A stretch of 64,000 nucleotides of DNA from Ooceraea biroi (lineage: Eukaryota; Arthropoda; Insecta; Hymenoptera; Formicidae). The stretch's first letter is position 1; every line of letters starts with the position of its first letter. Positions 52,551 to 64,000 of the stretch are shown here, piece by piece. The notes under the pieces were generated by a model. The model saw only the letters and a program-made list of their open reading frames with translations. It did not search any database and was not told the origin of the DNA. The stretch covers positions 9,176,001 to 9,240,000 of the forward strand of contig NC_039515.1 of the NCBI RefSeq assembly GCF_003672135.1, in the 5' to 3' direction. The position numbers and the translations under genes were made by a program.

Positions 52551-53536
52551 AATGAAGCGTGATGATCGAGGTCCAGTGAAGTGGAACGTAGCGAAGTGCA
52601 AGATTGTAAAAAAACGTTTCTTTCCAACGCAAACTCATTTGAATAATCTTGTGCCGCTACATGTAATTTACATGCGTCGAACTCGTACAGTTGGAGCTCG
52701 GCGCGACGTAATCCCATGCGCCGAAAATAATTTGCTCGTTAATTTCCGTCGGCCGAACGGCAAGTTTCATAATATATATAGCATTTCTCTTTTTCTTTCC
52801 CGATAGCGCGGCCCGATAGCGACGCCGCGCCGCCGTAATCAAGATGTATCCGTGTCATCCGGAGAAAAAACTTAGCTCGCGCTGTCATAAGGTCGATGAA
52901 TCCCTCGCACACGTATCCCAGTGAAAGTATGTGTCCGTCTACCCCACCTTGAGCCCCGCGGAACTCGTGCACGTCGTGGATCCGAGGAAGGGATCAACGC
53001 GCAGGTATACTTATATCCCACGTTGCTAGGTAGACTCGCGGCGCGTAGAGCCGAATCGCCCCAGTGTCTGGACCCATCGTCGACACTTTCGAATCACACT
53101 GGCCAAAAGTGGAGACGTCCGTTATGGTTGATGTCGTGGTCGGTGCGACAAAGCCACGACAAAGCGCGTTGCGGTAACTTAACACCCGGAAGAAACGGGA
53201 AACGAATCTCGGATTTTCTTCACTGAAAATCCGCGATTGACCGTGAATCGAAATTTCATTGATCGCGAAACGAGCTATCGTTCCTTCCGAGGGCCTGAAG
53301 GGTCCTGCTCGTCCGAGTCGAGTTTTATCGTCAACGACTAAGGTCGTCCTCGAGCCAGCGATCCTGCTCTGGATCGCGTAATCGCTTATCAGGGGGTGAC
53401 ATCGCACGGCGATTGATCAGCACGCGATGCCAATTAAGTGACTTCGCGGCCACCTTCCCGCCGAGACGCCTGCCGTGCTCACCACAGGAGAGAAGGCTCT
53501 GTCACGCAGGGGTGAATCATAACGGTGTAGATCGAA

Positions 53537-56500
53537 ATGGCGATCGCGTGGCGATGCCTAATGCCAATCGTAAGTGGTCGACTCAATTTAATGCTAACAA
53601 TAAGAGTAACTATCACTCCACGAATTACGCGGAAAAACGCGGCAAGTTGGATTTAAATCCGCGACGTAACGTTAACTTGCTGCGTGCACCTTTCTAAGCG
53701 CGATTTCCATTGACTCATCCGTTAATTTATGACCAACGCTTTTTATCTAACGATCGAGTTACGTGTAGGCTGAATCAGTGTCGACTAGTACCGTTGCGAA
53801 AAGCACGCGTTTGTATCATGCAGGAAGTATCCCGATAAGCGATCAATTACGAGCCGGTGCATTTCATAATAAGCGTCTCCACGTTGTACAAGACCAGTCG
53901 TCTGTAATGAGCTCATTTTCATTTTTTCACCCGCGCATACGAAAGGAACCGACTCGTCTCGTTTAGAGTCGCGGTAGTCGGGAGAATAGAAAATTGAAGC
54001 TTCTTTCTTTTCTAAACTATGGCATTTCCATCAGTTTTATTGCAATTTATGTATACACGTGTGTGCCAAGTTTTTCCTGATGGTCACTCGAGGCGAACTC
54101 TGCACGGAGTATGGATGCCCGGGACGGCCGCAGTACGAGCCCTTCGTCCCTGCGCCACCAGGACATACCCCCAGCTGTGCGCCACCAGGTCAAACCTTCT
54201 GCGAAACGTTGGACCATTATCCTCGGTACGTGCACTTGGACTCTCCCTTCTTCCCCCTCAAGATATCGCTTGAGCTAACTTCGAGACGAGTAGCGCAACA
54301 AGTGGAAATCGAATCGCGCAGACACAAAGCTCGAAGAATCGTGATTCGGTCGACCTATTTCCAATTGTTGATATTCCTTTCGCTGACTACCTTCCATCGT
54401 GTCCTTGCCTTGCTTCATGCATACGAATGACTGACGTGCGTGTCGAGGAAAACTTCGGAAGGGGAAAGTCTCCGCTAAACTCTCTTCCTCCAAAAAGTGA
54501 GAATCCGTTTCTCGAAAGCATCGGGCTCGTCACAGTGGACTTACACAACAAATTATGCCGGCCGGAGACTCTCGCCCGTAAAAGATTCTCCTACCGTTTT
54601 ATGGACACGGTCTAAATCCGGACGAAACCTGTCGCGATTAATCGAAGGAGAATAAGAGATTGCCTCGCGTCGGGTGTCCCTTTCCCCTACCGTTCCCGGT
54701 CCGCGCTTGATGTACGATTCGACTGCGGGTCGACCTCCTAAATTTTCTGTGCACTTTCACGCTCAAAGTTCTAGCCCGAGAAGAAGTTACGTAAAGTGAG
54801 CGGTCGGCCGGCATGTAAGAACGTCCGTGAGATTGTTGCTCAGCGTACCATGACCGTGGCCTTGACGCGGTCATACGCTGCTGGATAATTGTTTAGCCCG
54901 TTACAATGGACCCAAATCGAGAGGATACCGGTACTAAGTAGTTACTTCTCCTCCATTGAACGACATTCAATTTCTCTTGAAGCCAAATGGGCGAATGATA
55001 TTCCTTACACGTACCGAGCATTCGCAGGTCTCTCGAGCAAGTCTACGCGAGATGGGAGACGCGGATACGTGTGACGAAATGGACGGTTGCACAAAATCAA
55101 AGTTTTCCTTAAACAAACCGCGGCAATGTTTAACGAGACACGTATGACCGTTAAGTAAGAAAGTGCCAACGAGGCACCGATAAGCCGCAACGCTTCAGCG
55201 ACTCGGGTAATTCTATAATAACCGGAGAAACTTGTCGCTGCGACAGCTGTCACTTCCGATAATCGCCGTGTGTAGAAACGACCTGACGCGACGGTCAATT
55301 AGAACGTCAGAAATGCCGGCCGACTCGAATCAGCCGCGATCGCTCATCGGCGTTGTTTCGCCGCATCTTTGACTCGCTAATGCTTACTTGAGTCTTACTA
55401 GTCCAACACAATTACGCAACGTAGAAAACGATTGAGAACGCATCTGCATAAGTTTTTGTTCATCTGGAAGAGACAAATGTCGGTCGCCTCGTGAGTACAA
55501 TGGTTCATCCTTGATTGCAGCAAGACTGCAGTCTCGGTTCGCGTGAGCCAAAGGTCGAATTTAATCCCTCCCGCAAAGAAAACGCATCGCGCTTTTTTTC
55601 AATGATGCATTCCGTCCTTAGAGCGTAATGTCTTTTTTGTTTTTTCTTTCCTTGTTTTTTAGTCAGCTCATCAAGTTTCTCGTCGACAAATGCAGCTTTG
55701 ACTTTAGCACCACGTTACGAGATGAATCCCGCGAAGACTTCAACGCTTACAGGTACATATATAGTATCTAAAATACGCGACTGATAAGAGGAATTTACAC
55801 GTGTCGAATCAGATAAGTATGAAAAGCTTGTAATACTTGTAAACCGCGGTATTGTTATCACTGAAAAAATTGACAGGTATTTAATCAGATTATTACGATT
55901 ATTATCATACGTTGTACACTACTTCTCACTACTACTTCTCATCATCGTTTTTAAGTTCTCCGCCGGATTATGGTCAAGGCTACGACTATCCGCGACAAGA
56001 TGATAGTCAATTGTACCCGCAGCTTCCTCCAGAAAGACAGCCAGCTCCAGTATATGGGCCTCCGTCCAACGATACTCGATATCACGGGTAAGAGACGAAT
56101 AAAGTTACGTGTATCATTATCAATGCGAGGTGAAGTGTGTTAAAATAATAAAACGTAAACGAATCAAGTAAGAAGATAAAAATTCCAAGATAGATTTTCC
56201 ATGAAATTACAGCTACAAGTATTCTACACCAGCACAGTCGCAGCGCAATCCTTTTCTTCCGGAAGTGGCTGTGAAGTATGATAATCGGAATGTCCAGAGA
56301 CAAGTCGATCACGTTTACTCGCAAGAGACCTTAAGTACGCTTGGACCGAACCAATCGTGGTTGACCAACAGGTAATGGGTAGAACGTGTGAAGAAATTCA
56401 AACAACGTATTCGTATAACATGCATATGCTGTCTGTTGAATGGAACAGATACTCGCGGAGCGACAAGATTGCGCCGCGAACTTATCGCGTGAATCCATTG

Positions 56501-57074
56501 TTGGGATATGCGAAACTGAAGGGTGATCGCGTGAAGAGGCAGTCGAATCCGGATGCTATCGCCCTGTGCCGCACACAGACGCAGTACATCGCGCCCCGAG
56601 CAGCTCTGAACAATCAGGGCAACTGGATGTACGTTGTTAATCTTCCGGGACAGAACGACAAGTACACCCAGCTCGTCAAGAGCGAGAAATGCTTGTAAGT
56701 AAGCTTGAAAAAATTGACATTTGTCGAAACCAAATTTTCCATTTTCATGAAAAATCTTATGGTTACGTAAATATTCATCTTGCAAAAGTTGTAGAATCAT
56801 AAAAATTTACTTTAATCGACTCGAGATGCGATTTGAATGTTTTCGTTGCATTCGAAAGAGAACGAGAGAACATAAGGGGATTGCTTGTCTTGCTATTTTT
56901 AGGAACGACGAGTGCAACGGTATATGTTCCATTCCCGAGGGATACAGGGGCAGGTGCCAGCAGCAGTTCGTGCAAAAGAGACTAATCGCGCTCGAAGGAA
57001 GCGGAAATCGACTTTATACCGACGTGTTTTGGTTTCCACACGGCTGCACGTGTCAGATCATACCAGAATATTGA
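53537..57074 (+). CDS. spz: Spatzle-family secreted cystine-knot ligand
   Basis: Seven exons: 53537-53569, 54071-54225, 55663-55752, 55956-56087, 56213-56371, 56449-56694, 56903-57074, in phase throughout; 328 residues. Exon 1 supplies 11 residues that join a hydrophobic stretch to make a short signal peptide (about 1-19). This start is inferred; the rest is firm. The prodomain has Cys-rich and proline-rich parts (PPGHTP near 40-45, C47, C55, C73) and a Tyr/Pro/Gln-rich linker. RVKR at 217-220 is a convertase site, leaving a 108-residue C-terminal domain, close to the 106 of fly Spatzle. That domain has seven cysteines (230, 271, 276, 280, 290, 320, 322) and the conserved NQGNWMYVVN and DVFWFP segments. 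Family role: a proteolytically activated ligand for Toll-type receptors in immunity, patterning or neurotrophic signalling. Which paralogue this is cannot be settled here; it looks nearer to the Spz3/4/5 type than to fly Spz. Introns 1 (53570-54070) and 2 (54226-55662) hold nothing recognisable. Confidence 0.92.
56372..56448 (+). other. 77-bp intron within the Spatzle-like gene
   Basis: Donor ACAG|GTAATG and acceptor GAACAG. One frame stays open across the intron, so an apparent exon could be called straight through from 56357. Splicing is preferred because the upstream exon frame meets a TAA stop at the donor and the two exons join in phase at a split Arg codon. Confidence 0.75.
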
Positions 57075-57766
57075 GAAAATAACAAACCGCATCGTACTAG
57101 CGAGCGACTAGGATTTTATTGTTTCTACAAAGGGTACTGCATTAAATATGCACATCCTTTTCTTGTTCACGCCATTAAAAATGCGACGCCCGCGCCGTGA
57201 CGCAGAGCGCGCTTCGTATCAGCGTCGAAAGCGGATATCGATAATGTAGCGTTCTATGAACGATATATGTACATGTATCCGAGCAAGATTCAACGTATAT
57301 TACCAGCGGCGTTAAAGTAGGAGCGGACGAGAGCATTGTCGGTTTAGCTTGTTTCGCCGCCTCCATTGCTAATTGCAAAAATGCAAAAGTGCAAATTCCA
57401 AGCATAAATTTATTCGAGAAGATTTTACTATCAAAACGCTTCGTAATGAATTTGGCAAGAGGTCTTTCAACGTGGATCGGTATTCATAACGCACTAACCT
57501 AGTGCTAAATACGTAAGATACGAAGACAGATCTTTTATTTTATATGGAAAATTCAGATATTCTTTATTATTCACTTTTCAATATTTTGCAGCTTACAATT
57601 TATTCAGAATTTTATAATTACTATGAAAATGCGTAATTTTTCAGCAGAATCATGCGAGAATTATTAGAGTTCTCGATATAGGTGTAATGTTTCGTTAATA
57701 ATTATTTCTAGTTTAAAAGCAAGTAAGAGTTTGATTTGTATAGGAGTATCTTTTGATAAATGGTTA

Positions 57767-57772
57767 AATAAA
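57767..57772 (+). other. candidate polyadenylation signal of the Spatzle-like gene
   Basis: AATAAA lies about 690 nt past the stop codon, at the end of an AT-rich stretch. ATTAAA variants occur closer, near 57142 and 57174, and could be used instead. Confidence 0.4.
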
Positions 57773-59048
57773 CTGTCATGATTCAGTTTTTATATATATT
57801 TTTATATACATACATACATATTAGAAAAGATGTTGCTCTAATGAAAATCAGTAGAAGCCAGAGAGAATGTCACATATTGCACGAGACTTGAAAGCAAATG
57901 CTCTTTTATGTATATACTATTTGTATACGAGTAGATAACAAAAAGACAATATAATTTAAAAAATATAATTATCCTCCATTCGTATTAATTAATATTATTG
58001 AAAAACTAGTTAGAAGAATGAAAGAGAATTATCTGCCGCGTGAAACGGTCCTGTGCATCATCAGGGCTCTTAATAAAGAGAACATCTGTGAGTCTTCGCT
58101 TTACTTCATATTACGTACAACAGGCAAGAGTCAATTGTTATTCCACGGCTTATCTTGCTAAATAACTTATCGACACCTTCGCTAGCACAATGTTGCGTGA
58201 AGCACGACATCGCGGCTTTAATCGTGACACCTTATCAAGGAGGCGGATATACTGGATGGTTCGAGGAATGCGGGAGGGACTCGAGAGGCATAAAATAAAG
58301 GATCTCGATTTCGCCACTACGTCGGTTGGGAAAAGACGAGAAGAGGGATAAAGTGACGTGGAGTGGGATAACGGGAGAGGAACTGGAGGTCAGACACGCG
58401 CAAGTTTCACGGAAATGTTGCGGGGCAACGCGCGACACCCTTTTCGCGCGGCTTCCTGACAATTTTCGCGAGCCCGCTTTGCAAACTGTGTCGTGACAAC
58501 ACAGTTAGTAAACGGCAAATATTATGCTTATACGTTTTCGCAGCGAGCATGACAGCCGCGTTTTTAGTGTATAAATATATTATATTGTTTGTACGGTCCA
58601 TGCGCCTCTCTCGTCATCTTGCCACGGGGGCATCGAAAAAGGGGCAAGCTTTCCTTTCTCGCCAAACCAACGTGCCATCTGGACGTAACGCATAACGGAT
58701 AAATATTTAATATCACATAAATATTGAACGGTCTTCCAGCGTCGTCCAGCGATCGCCGCAGCGCCGGAGCGCAGCACAGAAAATCGCGGGCGTCGCGCGC
58801 GATTTTTCTCTCTACGAGGACGCGGTGCACCGCGGCAGCCACTGGAAAATCGTCGCTGAAAAGCGCGCTTCCAAGAGAGAAACATTTAACGCGCCCCGGA
58901 TTCGCGTTCCCACTATAGATTCCGTTCCGCTCGGAGAAACGTGCTCTCTCGCACGCACCCACGGCTCGTACCCGCTCAAGAGCCGTCCCGTATCCCCCTC
59001 GGCATCCCTTCGGCGTCCCAGCGGAAAGAGGGGTGAATTCTAGGCGTA

Positions 59049-59112
59049 CGCGTAAGTGCAACGCGGTGCACCTACACGGTATGCCTATACGCGTGCACTT
59101 GTACCTTACGCG
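59049..59112. repeat. imperfect inverted repeat
   Basis: CGCGTAAG at 59049-59056 is complementary to CTTACGCG at 59105-59112, and TGCA-containing inner segments can also pair with interruptions. It could form a hairpin; no terminator or RNA gene is implied. Confidence 0.5.
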
Positions 59113-61465
59113 TTTCCCTCCACTCGTGCGTGACAGAAGTGTCTGTACACACGAGGTGGATGGTAGGCTACTTGAAGGGTTTCCGTTTATATGCACGCGT
59201 GTAAGCGTGTGTGAGCTAGCGACGGACGAAGGGAGCCCTCCACAGAGGAGCGAGGTCGTCCTGTGCGATAGCGTGCGTATCACGTACGTACGGAGCGAAG
59301 GATAACGTATCAATTAAGAGAATTCTTAATAACGAGAGACAACCTTTAGTTGAGAATTCAACTATTATGCTGGATCGTTTAGTGTGACCATAGTGTTGGG
59401 GCCATAATTCGATTGTGTGCGATACGAACAATGCAACCGAGAGAGATCATTTATGTATTTTCGGAAATTAGAATATTTTCGTACACTTCGCGCCGCCGTG
59501 TGTATTTATAATAGAAACGCCAAATGTTACCGCGATAATTCACCACTGCAGTTTACCTCGCATCTGGAGCCTACATGAGATTAAATCGAGATTCCGAGAG
59601 TCGATTCACGGTATCCAGATGTCATGTTTCGGGAAAAAGAAAGCCACCTTTGATCCCTACCAGCCGCAAGATGACGGGAGGAGCACATGGACCGCGAGCA
59701 ATGTCGATTTATTAACACGTCGGACACGCGCAAGCGACACGAGGAACCATAATACGCAGTGTAGTATCGCATAATTAATTCAGCGGAAAATTTTGCTAAT
59801 CCCGATTGCGCGCGCGACGCGTCGCGTCGGGACTATGCGCGCCCTATATTAAATCCCGTTTGACCCATTTCCGCTTCCGTGACGTCCTAAGCGCGTACGG
59901 TCAGATAGGTCAAGTCTGCGAAATGCGGTCTCACCGTGCAAAATCTTTGCTGACCGAAACGTTTCCTCACGCAGATATCTCGACGAATTAACGTTAATTC
60001 CTTTTTCTTTTACCGTAAGCAATCATTCCAGAGTGACTGCACCGACTGACCGGTGACGATTTAACGAATTTAACAACCCGATTAATCGGTGCCATCGTCT
60101 GTTCATTCGATCAACTGATTATCAGTCAGTGAAAATACATCATCTGGACAGAATCGAGTTTATCGTGTGTGAAAAAGATGCGTAAGGTCAGCGTTGACGG
60201 CACAGACTTTACCTATGATATTTTTTTTTCTCCCCGAGCGAACTTGCATAAAAAAGCGACCTTGATTACTCGGTAACAATTTTTTTAATATGACGTAAGT
60301 TTCCCGCTGACTGGTTTAACGCACCGTATACGCGAGTGTTTTGCGTCATCGAGTACCGTGACATTAATCGCCGAAAGAGTACCGTGCAAGAGGTGCATCC
60401 GAACAATCGCGTTTCAGGATTGCAAGATTTTAACGTTCATCCATTCCAGGCAGAGATTTCGTAAATTGCAAGCGGCAGTTCGAGAGGAAATTTTATCTTG
60501 TTTTTTTTTTCTCTCTTTATTTTAGGAGAAATGGCGAATTCGTTTCCGTTTCCGCGACGAGATCAGGACAACCCCGGAGGGTTCGAAAGTTTTTTTCTCC
60601 TCGAGAGTTCTGCCACCCCCAGCGTGGAGAGAGTTTTACAGTAATCTCTGTGCCAAAAGTCGATTATGCTTCCCGTCTCTCCTGCTTCCTCTTTTTCTCT
60701 CGCGCTACGTCGAGCCGGTCGGGCCGGCAGCTTCGAGCGCCGGGATAAAGTCACGAGCAGTAATTATGAACGATAGCAGGGGAGAGAGAGGATATAATTG
60801 TGATTGATGGAGAGATGAGAAGGGAGGAGCAGGGGGTGACTTCCTTTTAATCTCGAAGCTAACCCTTTCGTTCATCCATTGCCGCTTCTGCCCGACCGAC
60901 ACCGCGCGGCGACGCGATTTTATTACCTCGAGCTGTATCTTCGCGGGGAAGAACTCGGTCGACACGTATGACTTTCGGTTTCATCCAAAGCAGAAATCAA
61001 AAATATCTGGACATTAGCCTATAAATTTTGATAATGATTAAATTATAATCTACGACTGAATTACAAGGCTATTTATTTTCCATTTATTTTTATGACACCG
61101 TTTTATTTTATGAAAAATCTCAGCGGAACGTATAAATATGTACTTATAAGTATGTACTTTGTTCTTGTAAGTTTGAACCAACCCAGGATAAATTTATCAG
61201 TAAATACGAAGCAAAACTGAAATTCGAGCGTTAAAGATAAAACGGCAAGTTTGAAGATGTTTAGTGAAACTACGCCTGATTTCTCCAATCAAAGTCCAAT
61301 CAAAACAAGGAAAGAAAGGAACAACTTAATAATCACTGTCATATCGAGAGACGAAAACAATGATCTCAAACTGCGCTCTAAATCGTCGTTATAAAACACG
61401 AAGGAAAACCTGGCATCGAGGAAGCCCGGCTTCGTACGCGTATTATCCCCGATGCCTGCCTCTTC

Positions 61466-61469
61466 GCGC

Positions 61470-61527
<58 letters not shown>

Positions 61528-61571
61528 ATGCGCACATGCGTGCGTGCGCGCATGCATGCATTCGTGTGTGC
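61466..61571. repeat. (CGTG)n tetranucleotide microsatellite
   Basis: About 14 perfect CGTG units (61471-61526) followed by degenerate GCAT/GCGT units. It creates Arg-Ala-Cys-Val repeats in all frames of both strands; these are not genes. Confidence 0.95.
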
Positions 61572-63026
61572 GTATTCTCTCCTCTCCTTTCTCCGTCTAG
61601 CGTCTCTACGCACTCGACTCCACGCACCGCCGAGCGAGCGGGAGTCTGCGATCAATGCGTGGCACTGCCACCGGTCGTCATGGCAACGAAGCGCGCCACG
61701 CACAACGAGCGAACGATCCGCGTCGATCGTGCGTAAGTGCGTGCTCCGGGCGCGCGCACACGGACGCACGCACGCAGGGCGGCCTCCTGCGACGACGTGC
61801 CGCGACGAGACTCGCGAAAGACCGCGTGCAGAGGACGATCGATGGCCCCGCCAACTTCGCCGCGTACTACGAGCACGTGGCACGTATAACGGACCGACAC
61901 GAACGCGAATGTTTCTAATCTTCCTTTATATTCCATGTAATTATAGAATTAGAATGATAAGGGAAAAATTGTCTTGAAAGAATGTTTCATCTATCGCGTA
62001 ACGGATGAACGAACGAAAACGAAAGAAAAAAAAAAACTTTTATTGCTTACGTAATCGTTGGTAATAATGTTCAACGATTTCTCTTTTATAAAATAGCATA
62101 AAAGTCGCATATCCTCGTCAAAACACGAGAACAAGGATTAGGACTTGATCCTGGAAGATCCTATAGGTTCGCGTGGCGAAGTTACGCAGGTATCCTCCGA
62201 AATTAGTCGTCGACGAGACGCGGCTCCCTTTTTTCCCTGGATTTTCTGGTATACCGTGCCGACAGCTGTCCCGAATTTCCTGCCGGCTTTTTGCCTTCTA
62301 CTTCTGTTTTCCTGTCTATCTCGTGTTCCATGGAGGCAAGCGTCTGGGGTTTCGCGACGTTCGATCGTGAGATAACTGCTCCTGCGACATCCGCGGACCC
62401 TTCTAACGATCGTTATTTCTCATCGTGGTTCACGGGAGACTCAAAGACGCTAAATTTAGCGTTGGTTTAGAGGTGGTTTGTTCATTTGCGTGCGACATCA
62501 GTGTTAACAAAATCGAGAATTAATTCGATATCATGAAACACGCGCTTGTATTCCAAAACATTCAAACAGGGAGAAAGAGGGCAACGATCGAAAAGGACAA
62601 TGAGCAGGAATTGTCCTGATGTTTCGTAGCCACAACCGCAGCCACTCGCGCGAATGACGACGTCAGGACGTGGCAGATGTTTCTAACGAACCTGAGTGTA
62701 AGAGAAAGTATCGATCGTGATATCGCTGCGATTAGTCGTCCGTCATAATAAGATAAGTCGTTAATAGCTTTACCACGCGGGAAATAATTACGTGGAAATA
62801 ATAATTACGTTTTGCACGTGGCACTGTGCAATTATATTGTGCGAGTATGATGACTTATTGTATATCCCATATTGAATTGTATATTGACATATCGGAATCA
62901 ATGTATCTAGCTCAATCTAGCTTAAATCGAATAATTTTTGAACGTGCGAAATAAACGGAGTTTTAGCGGGTTTATCTTTTGATATAAATTTGAAAAAATT
63001 AAGTAACATACGAAGAATTTGCTCTT

Positions 63027-63047
63027 CTCTCTCTCTCTCTCTCTCTC
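63027..63047. repeat. (CT)n microsatellite
   Basis: About ten CT units ending in CAG, which also makes a perfect-looking splice acceptor for the frame that follows. Confidence 0.85.
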
Positions 63048-63568
63048 AGAAATGTCCTCGGGTGTCCTACTACTCCGATTATTGCCCTATCGCAGAAGGG
63101 CAGAAAAAAGAGCATTTAAACCCTTTCGGTTGGGGTAATTCAGTGGCAGGTCACTACATCGAAGATGGCACGCGTTAGGGAGAAAGAGAGAAGGAAGCGA
63201 TCCCCAATTCGCTCGAACACCTAGAGTAACCCCTGCACCCTCGCACTGGGGTTCGCCGTAGATGAATCCCCCGATTCTTGGCCTATAGCATCATCGCACG
63301 AGCACACTCAAGGTGTTTAAATAATAAGCATAAATTTTAGATCGCGGTTCTTTGTGCCAAGTTATTTTCTGTACAATACTTGGAATGATTATATCACGTA
63401 TCTCTCTCCGTATTTCTTGAAAATCCTTGCAATTCAAATTGACCCAAGCTTGGAGGTAGTAAAGCGTTTAGAGACAAGACTTTATAGTTTAATCAAAAAA
63501 TGAGAAAGCTATCAAGCGTGAGAATAAATTTCTCTTCTCTCTCTCTTTCTTTCCCTTTCGCGGCCCAG

Positions 63569-63616
63569 GTGATTCTGGCGACATTGAGGGGCAAGGGGGC
63601 AAGGGGATTTCGTAAG
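63569..63616 (+). other. candidate 48-nt microexon
   Basis: It is preceded by a pyrimidine-rich tract ending GGCCCAG and followed by a consensus donor, AAG|GTAAGA. Only one phase is open through it (16 codons); the other two contain stops. The nearby CT repeats may have produced the acceptor by chance. No partner exon was found. Confidence 0.2.
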
Positions 63617-64000
63617 GTAAGACTGGAACATGGGAGGGACGATTTTTCATTTTTCGATGCCCACGAAATACCAACAATGGACGCGTGTCACGGCGTTGCA
63701 GCTGCTTTCGTCACTGTATTTGTCGCAATACGGCACACATGGCGCAAGATTGTCCCGTAAAGCGAAAATACGCGAGCAACCTTCCTCAATTGTTTCTTTT
63801 CCACAGATGCATCGATACAGATGTTTATTAAGATCCGTTGCATCAAGTGATTCTGTTGATATGTAATATATTATATGTATAATATATCTTGATCTTAATT
63901 ATATAATTTTATATATACTACATAAATAACACGATAGATAGCAGAGTTACACTCTGGTACTTTCTGATTACATAAAGACTAATAGTCTTGTTCAATGAAA

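Larger units (their letters stand above)
51552..53536. promoter_or_regulatory. shared upstream region of divergent genes
   Basis: The ATPase start codon (minus) and the Spatzle-like start codon (plus) face away from each other across about 2 kb, so both promoters should lie here unless upstream UTR exons are far away. The region holds an 8-bp tandem repeat at 51688-51716, an exon-like block at 52140-52189 and an open frame with clustered cysteines at about 52300-52480. No TATA box or initiator could be assigned with confidence. Confidence 0.4.
57773..64000. other. gene-poor non-coding DNA
   Basis: No gene can be supported. The longest uninterrupted frame (58564-59313 minus, 249 codons) is not recognisable and overlaps opposite-strand frames. 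The region holds an imperfect inverted repeat at 59049-59112, a long (CGTG)n microsatellite at 61466-61571, a CT microsatellite at 63027-63047 and two exon-like blocks near 63051-63178 and 63569-63616. The last 150 bp are AT-rich. Confidence 0.45.

Noticed and set aside
56357..56698. A single exon starting at 56357 read straight through to 56698
   Set aside because: The upstream exon frame meets TAA at the donor, while the 77-bp intron model joins both sides in phase; the read-through part does not resemble Spatzle proteins.
58564..59313. 249-codon uninterrupted minus-strand frame
   Set aside because: Arg/Ser/Cys-rich, no recognisable domain, overlapped by opposite-strand frames, no splice partners; long open frames are expected in this CpG-rich DNA, where stop codons are scarce.
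61360..61977. 205-codon plus frame and 146-codon minus frame with Arg-Ala-Cys-Val or Thr-His-Ala-Arg repeats
   Set aside because: They are translations of the (CGTG)n microsatellite.

Overview
The window reads as nuclear DNA of an insect, most likely a hymenopteran and plausibly an ant. The genes are split by short introns (mostly 70-250 bp) with GT-AG borders. CpG is abundant rather than depleted, and GA/CT and other simple repeats are scattered throughout. The order is inferred from this texture and from the protein families, not from any marker gene.

Three protein-coding genes can be assembled exon by exon with reading phase conserved at every junction. (1) Minus strand, 41218 to 36765: a 13-exon sodium-coupled SLC5-family transporter of 623 residues, complete, with one GC-AG intron. 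(2) Minus strand, 51551 to 46470: a 17-exon P5A-type ATPase of 1181 residues, the ATP13A1 / yeast Spf1 orthologue, complete with all P-type motifs. (3) Plus strand, 53537 to 57074: a 7-exon Spatzle-family cystine-knot ligand of 328 residues, with a signal peptide, a prodomain, an RVKR convertase site and a 108-residue mature domain.

Layout. Positions 1-36.7 kb hold no gene I can support: unique non-coding DNA with microsatellites, a few short tandem repeats and isolated exon-like fragments, either intergenic or a large intron or regulatory domain of a gene lying outside the window. From 36.4 to 51.6 kb the transporter and the ATPase lie in tandem on the minus strand, about 4 kb apart. From 51.6 to 53.5 kb is the shared upstream region between the head-to-head ATPase and Spatzle-like genes; it holds one clean exon-like block and an unexplained Cys-containing reading frame. 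From 57.8 to 64 kb is again gene-poor, with a (CGTG)n microsatellite and two exon-like blocks.

The three genes show no obvious joint pathway: plasma-membrane solute uptake, ER membrane-protein quality control and a secreted Toll/neurotrophin-type ligand. I saw no CRISPR array, operon, rRNA, convincing tRNA or intact mobile element. I did not find a novel system. The most interesting gene-level observation is that the Spatzle-like ligand has glycine where the canonical intermolecular cysteine should be.
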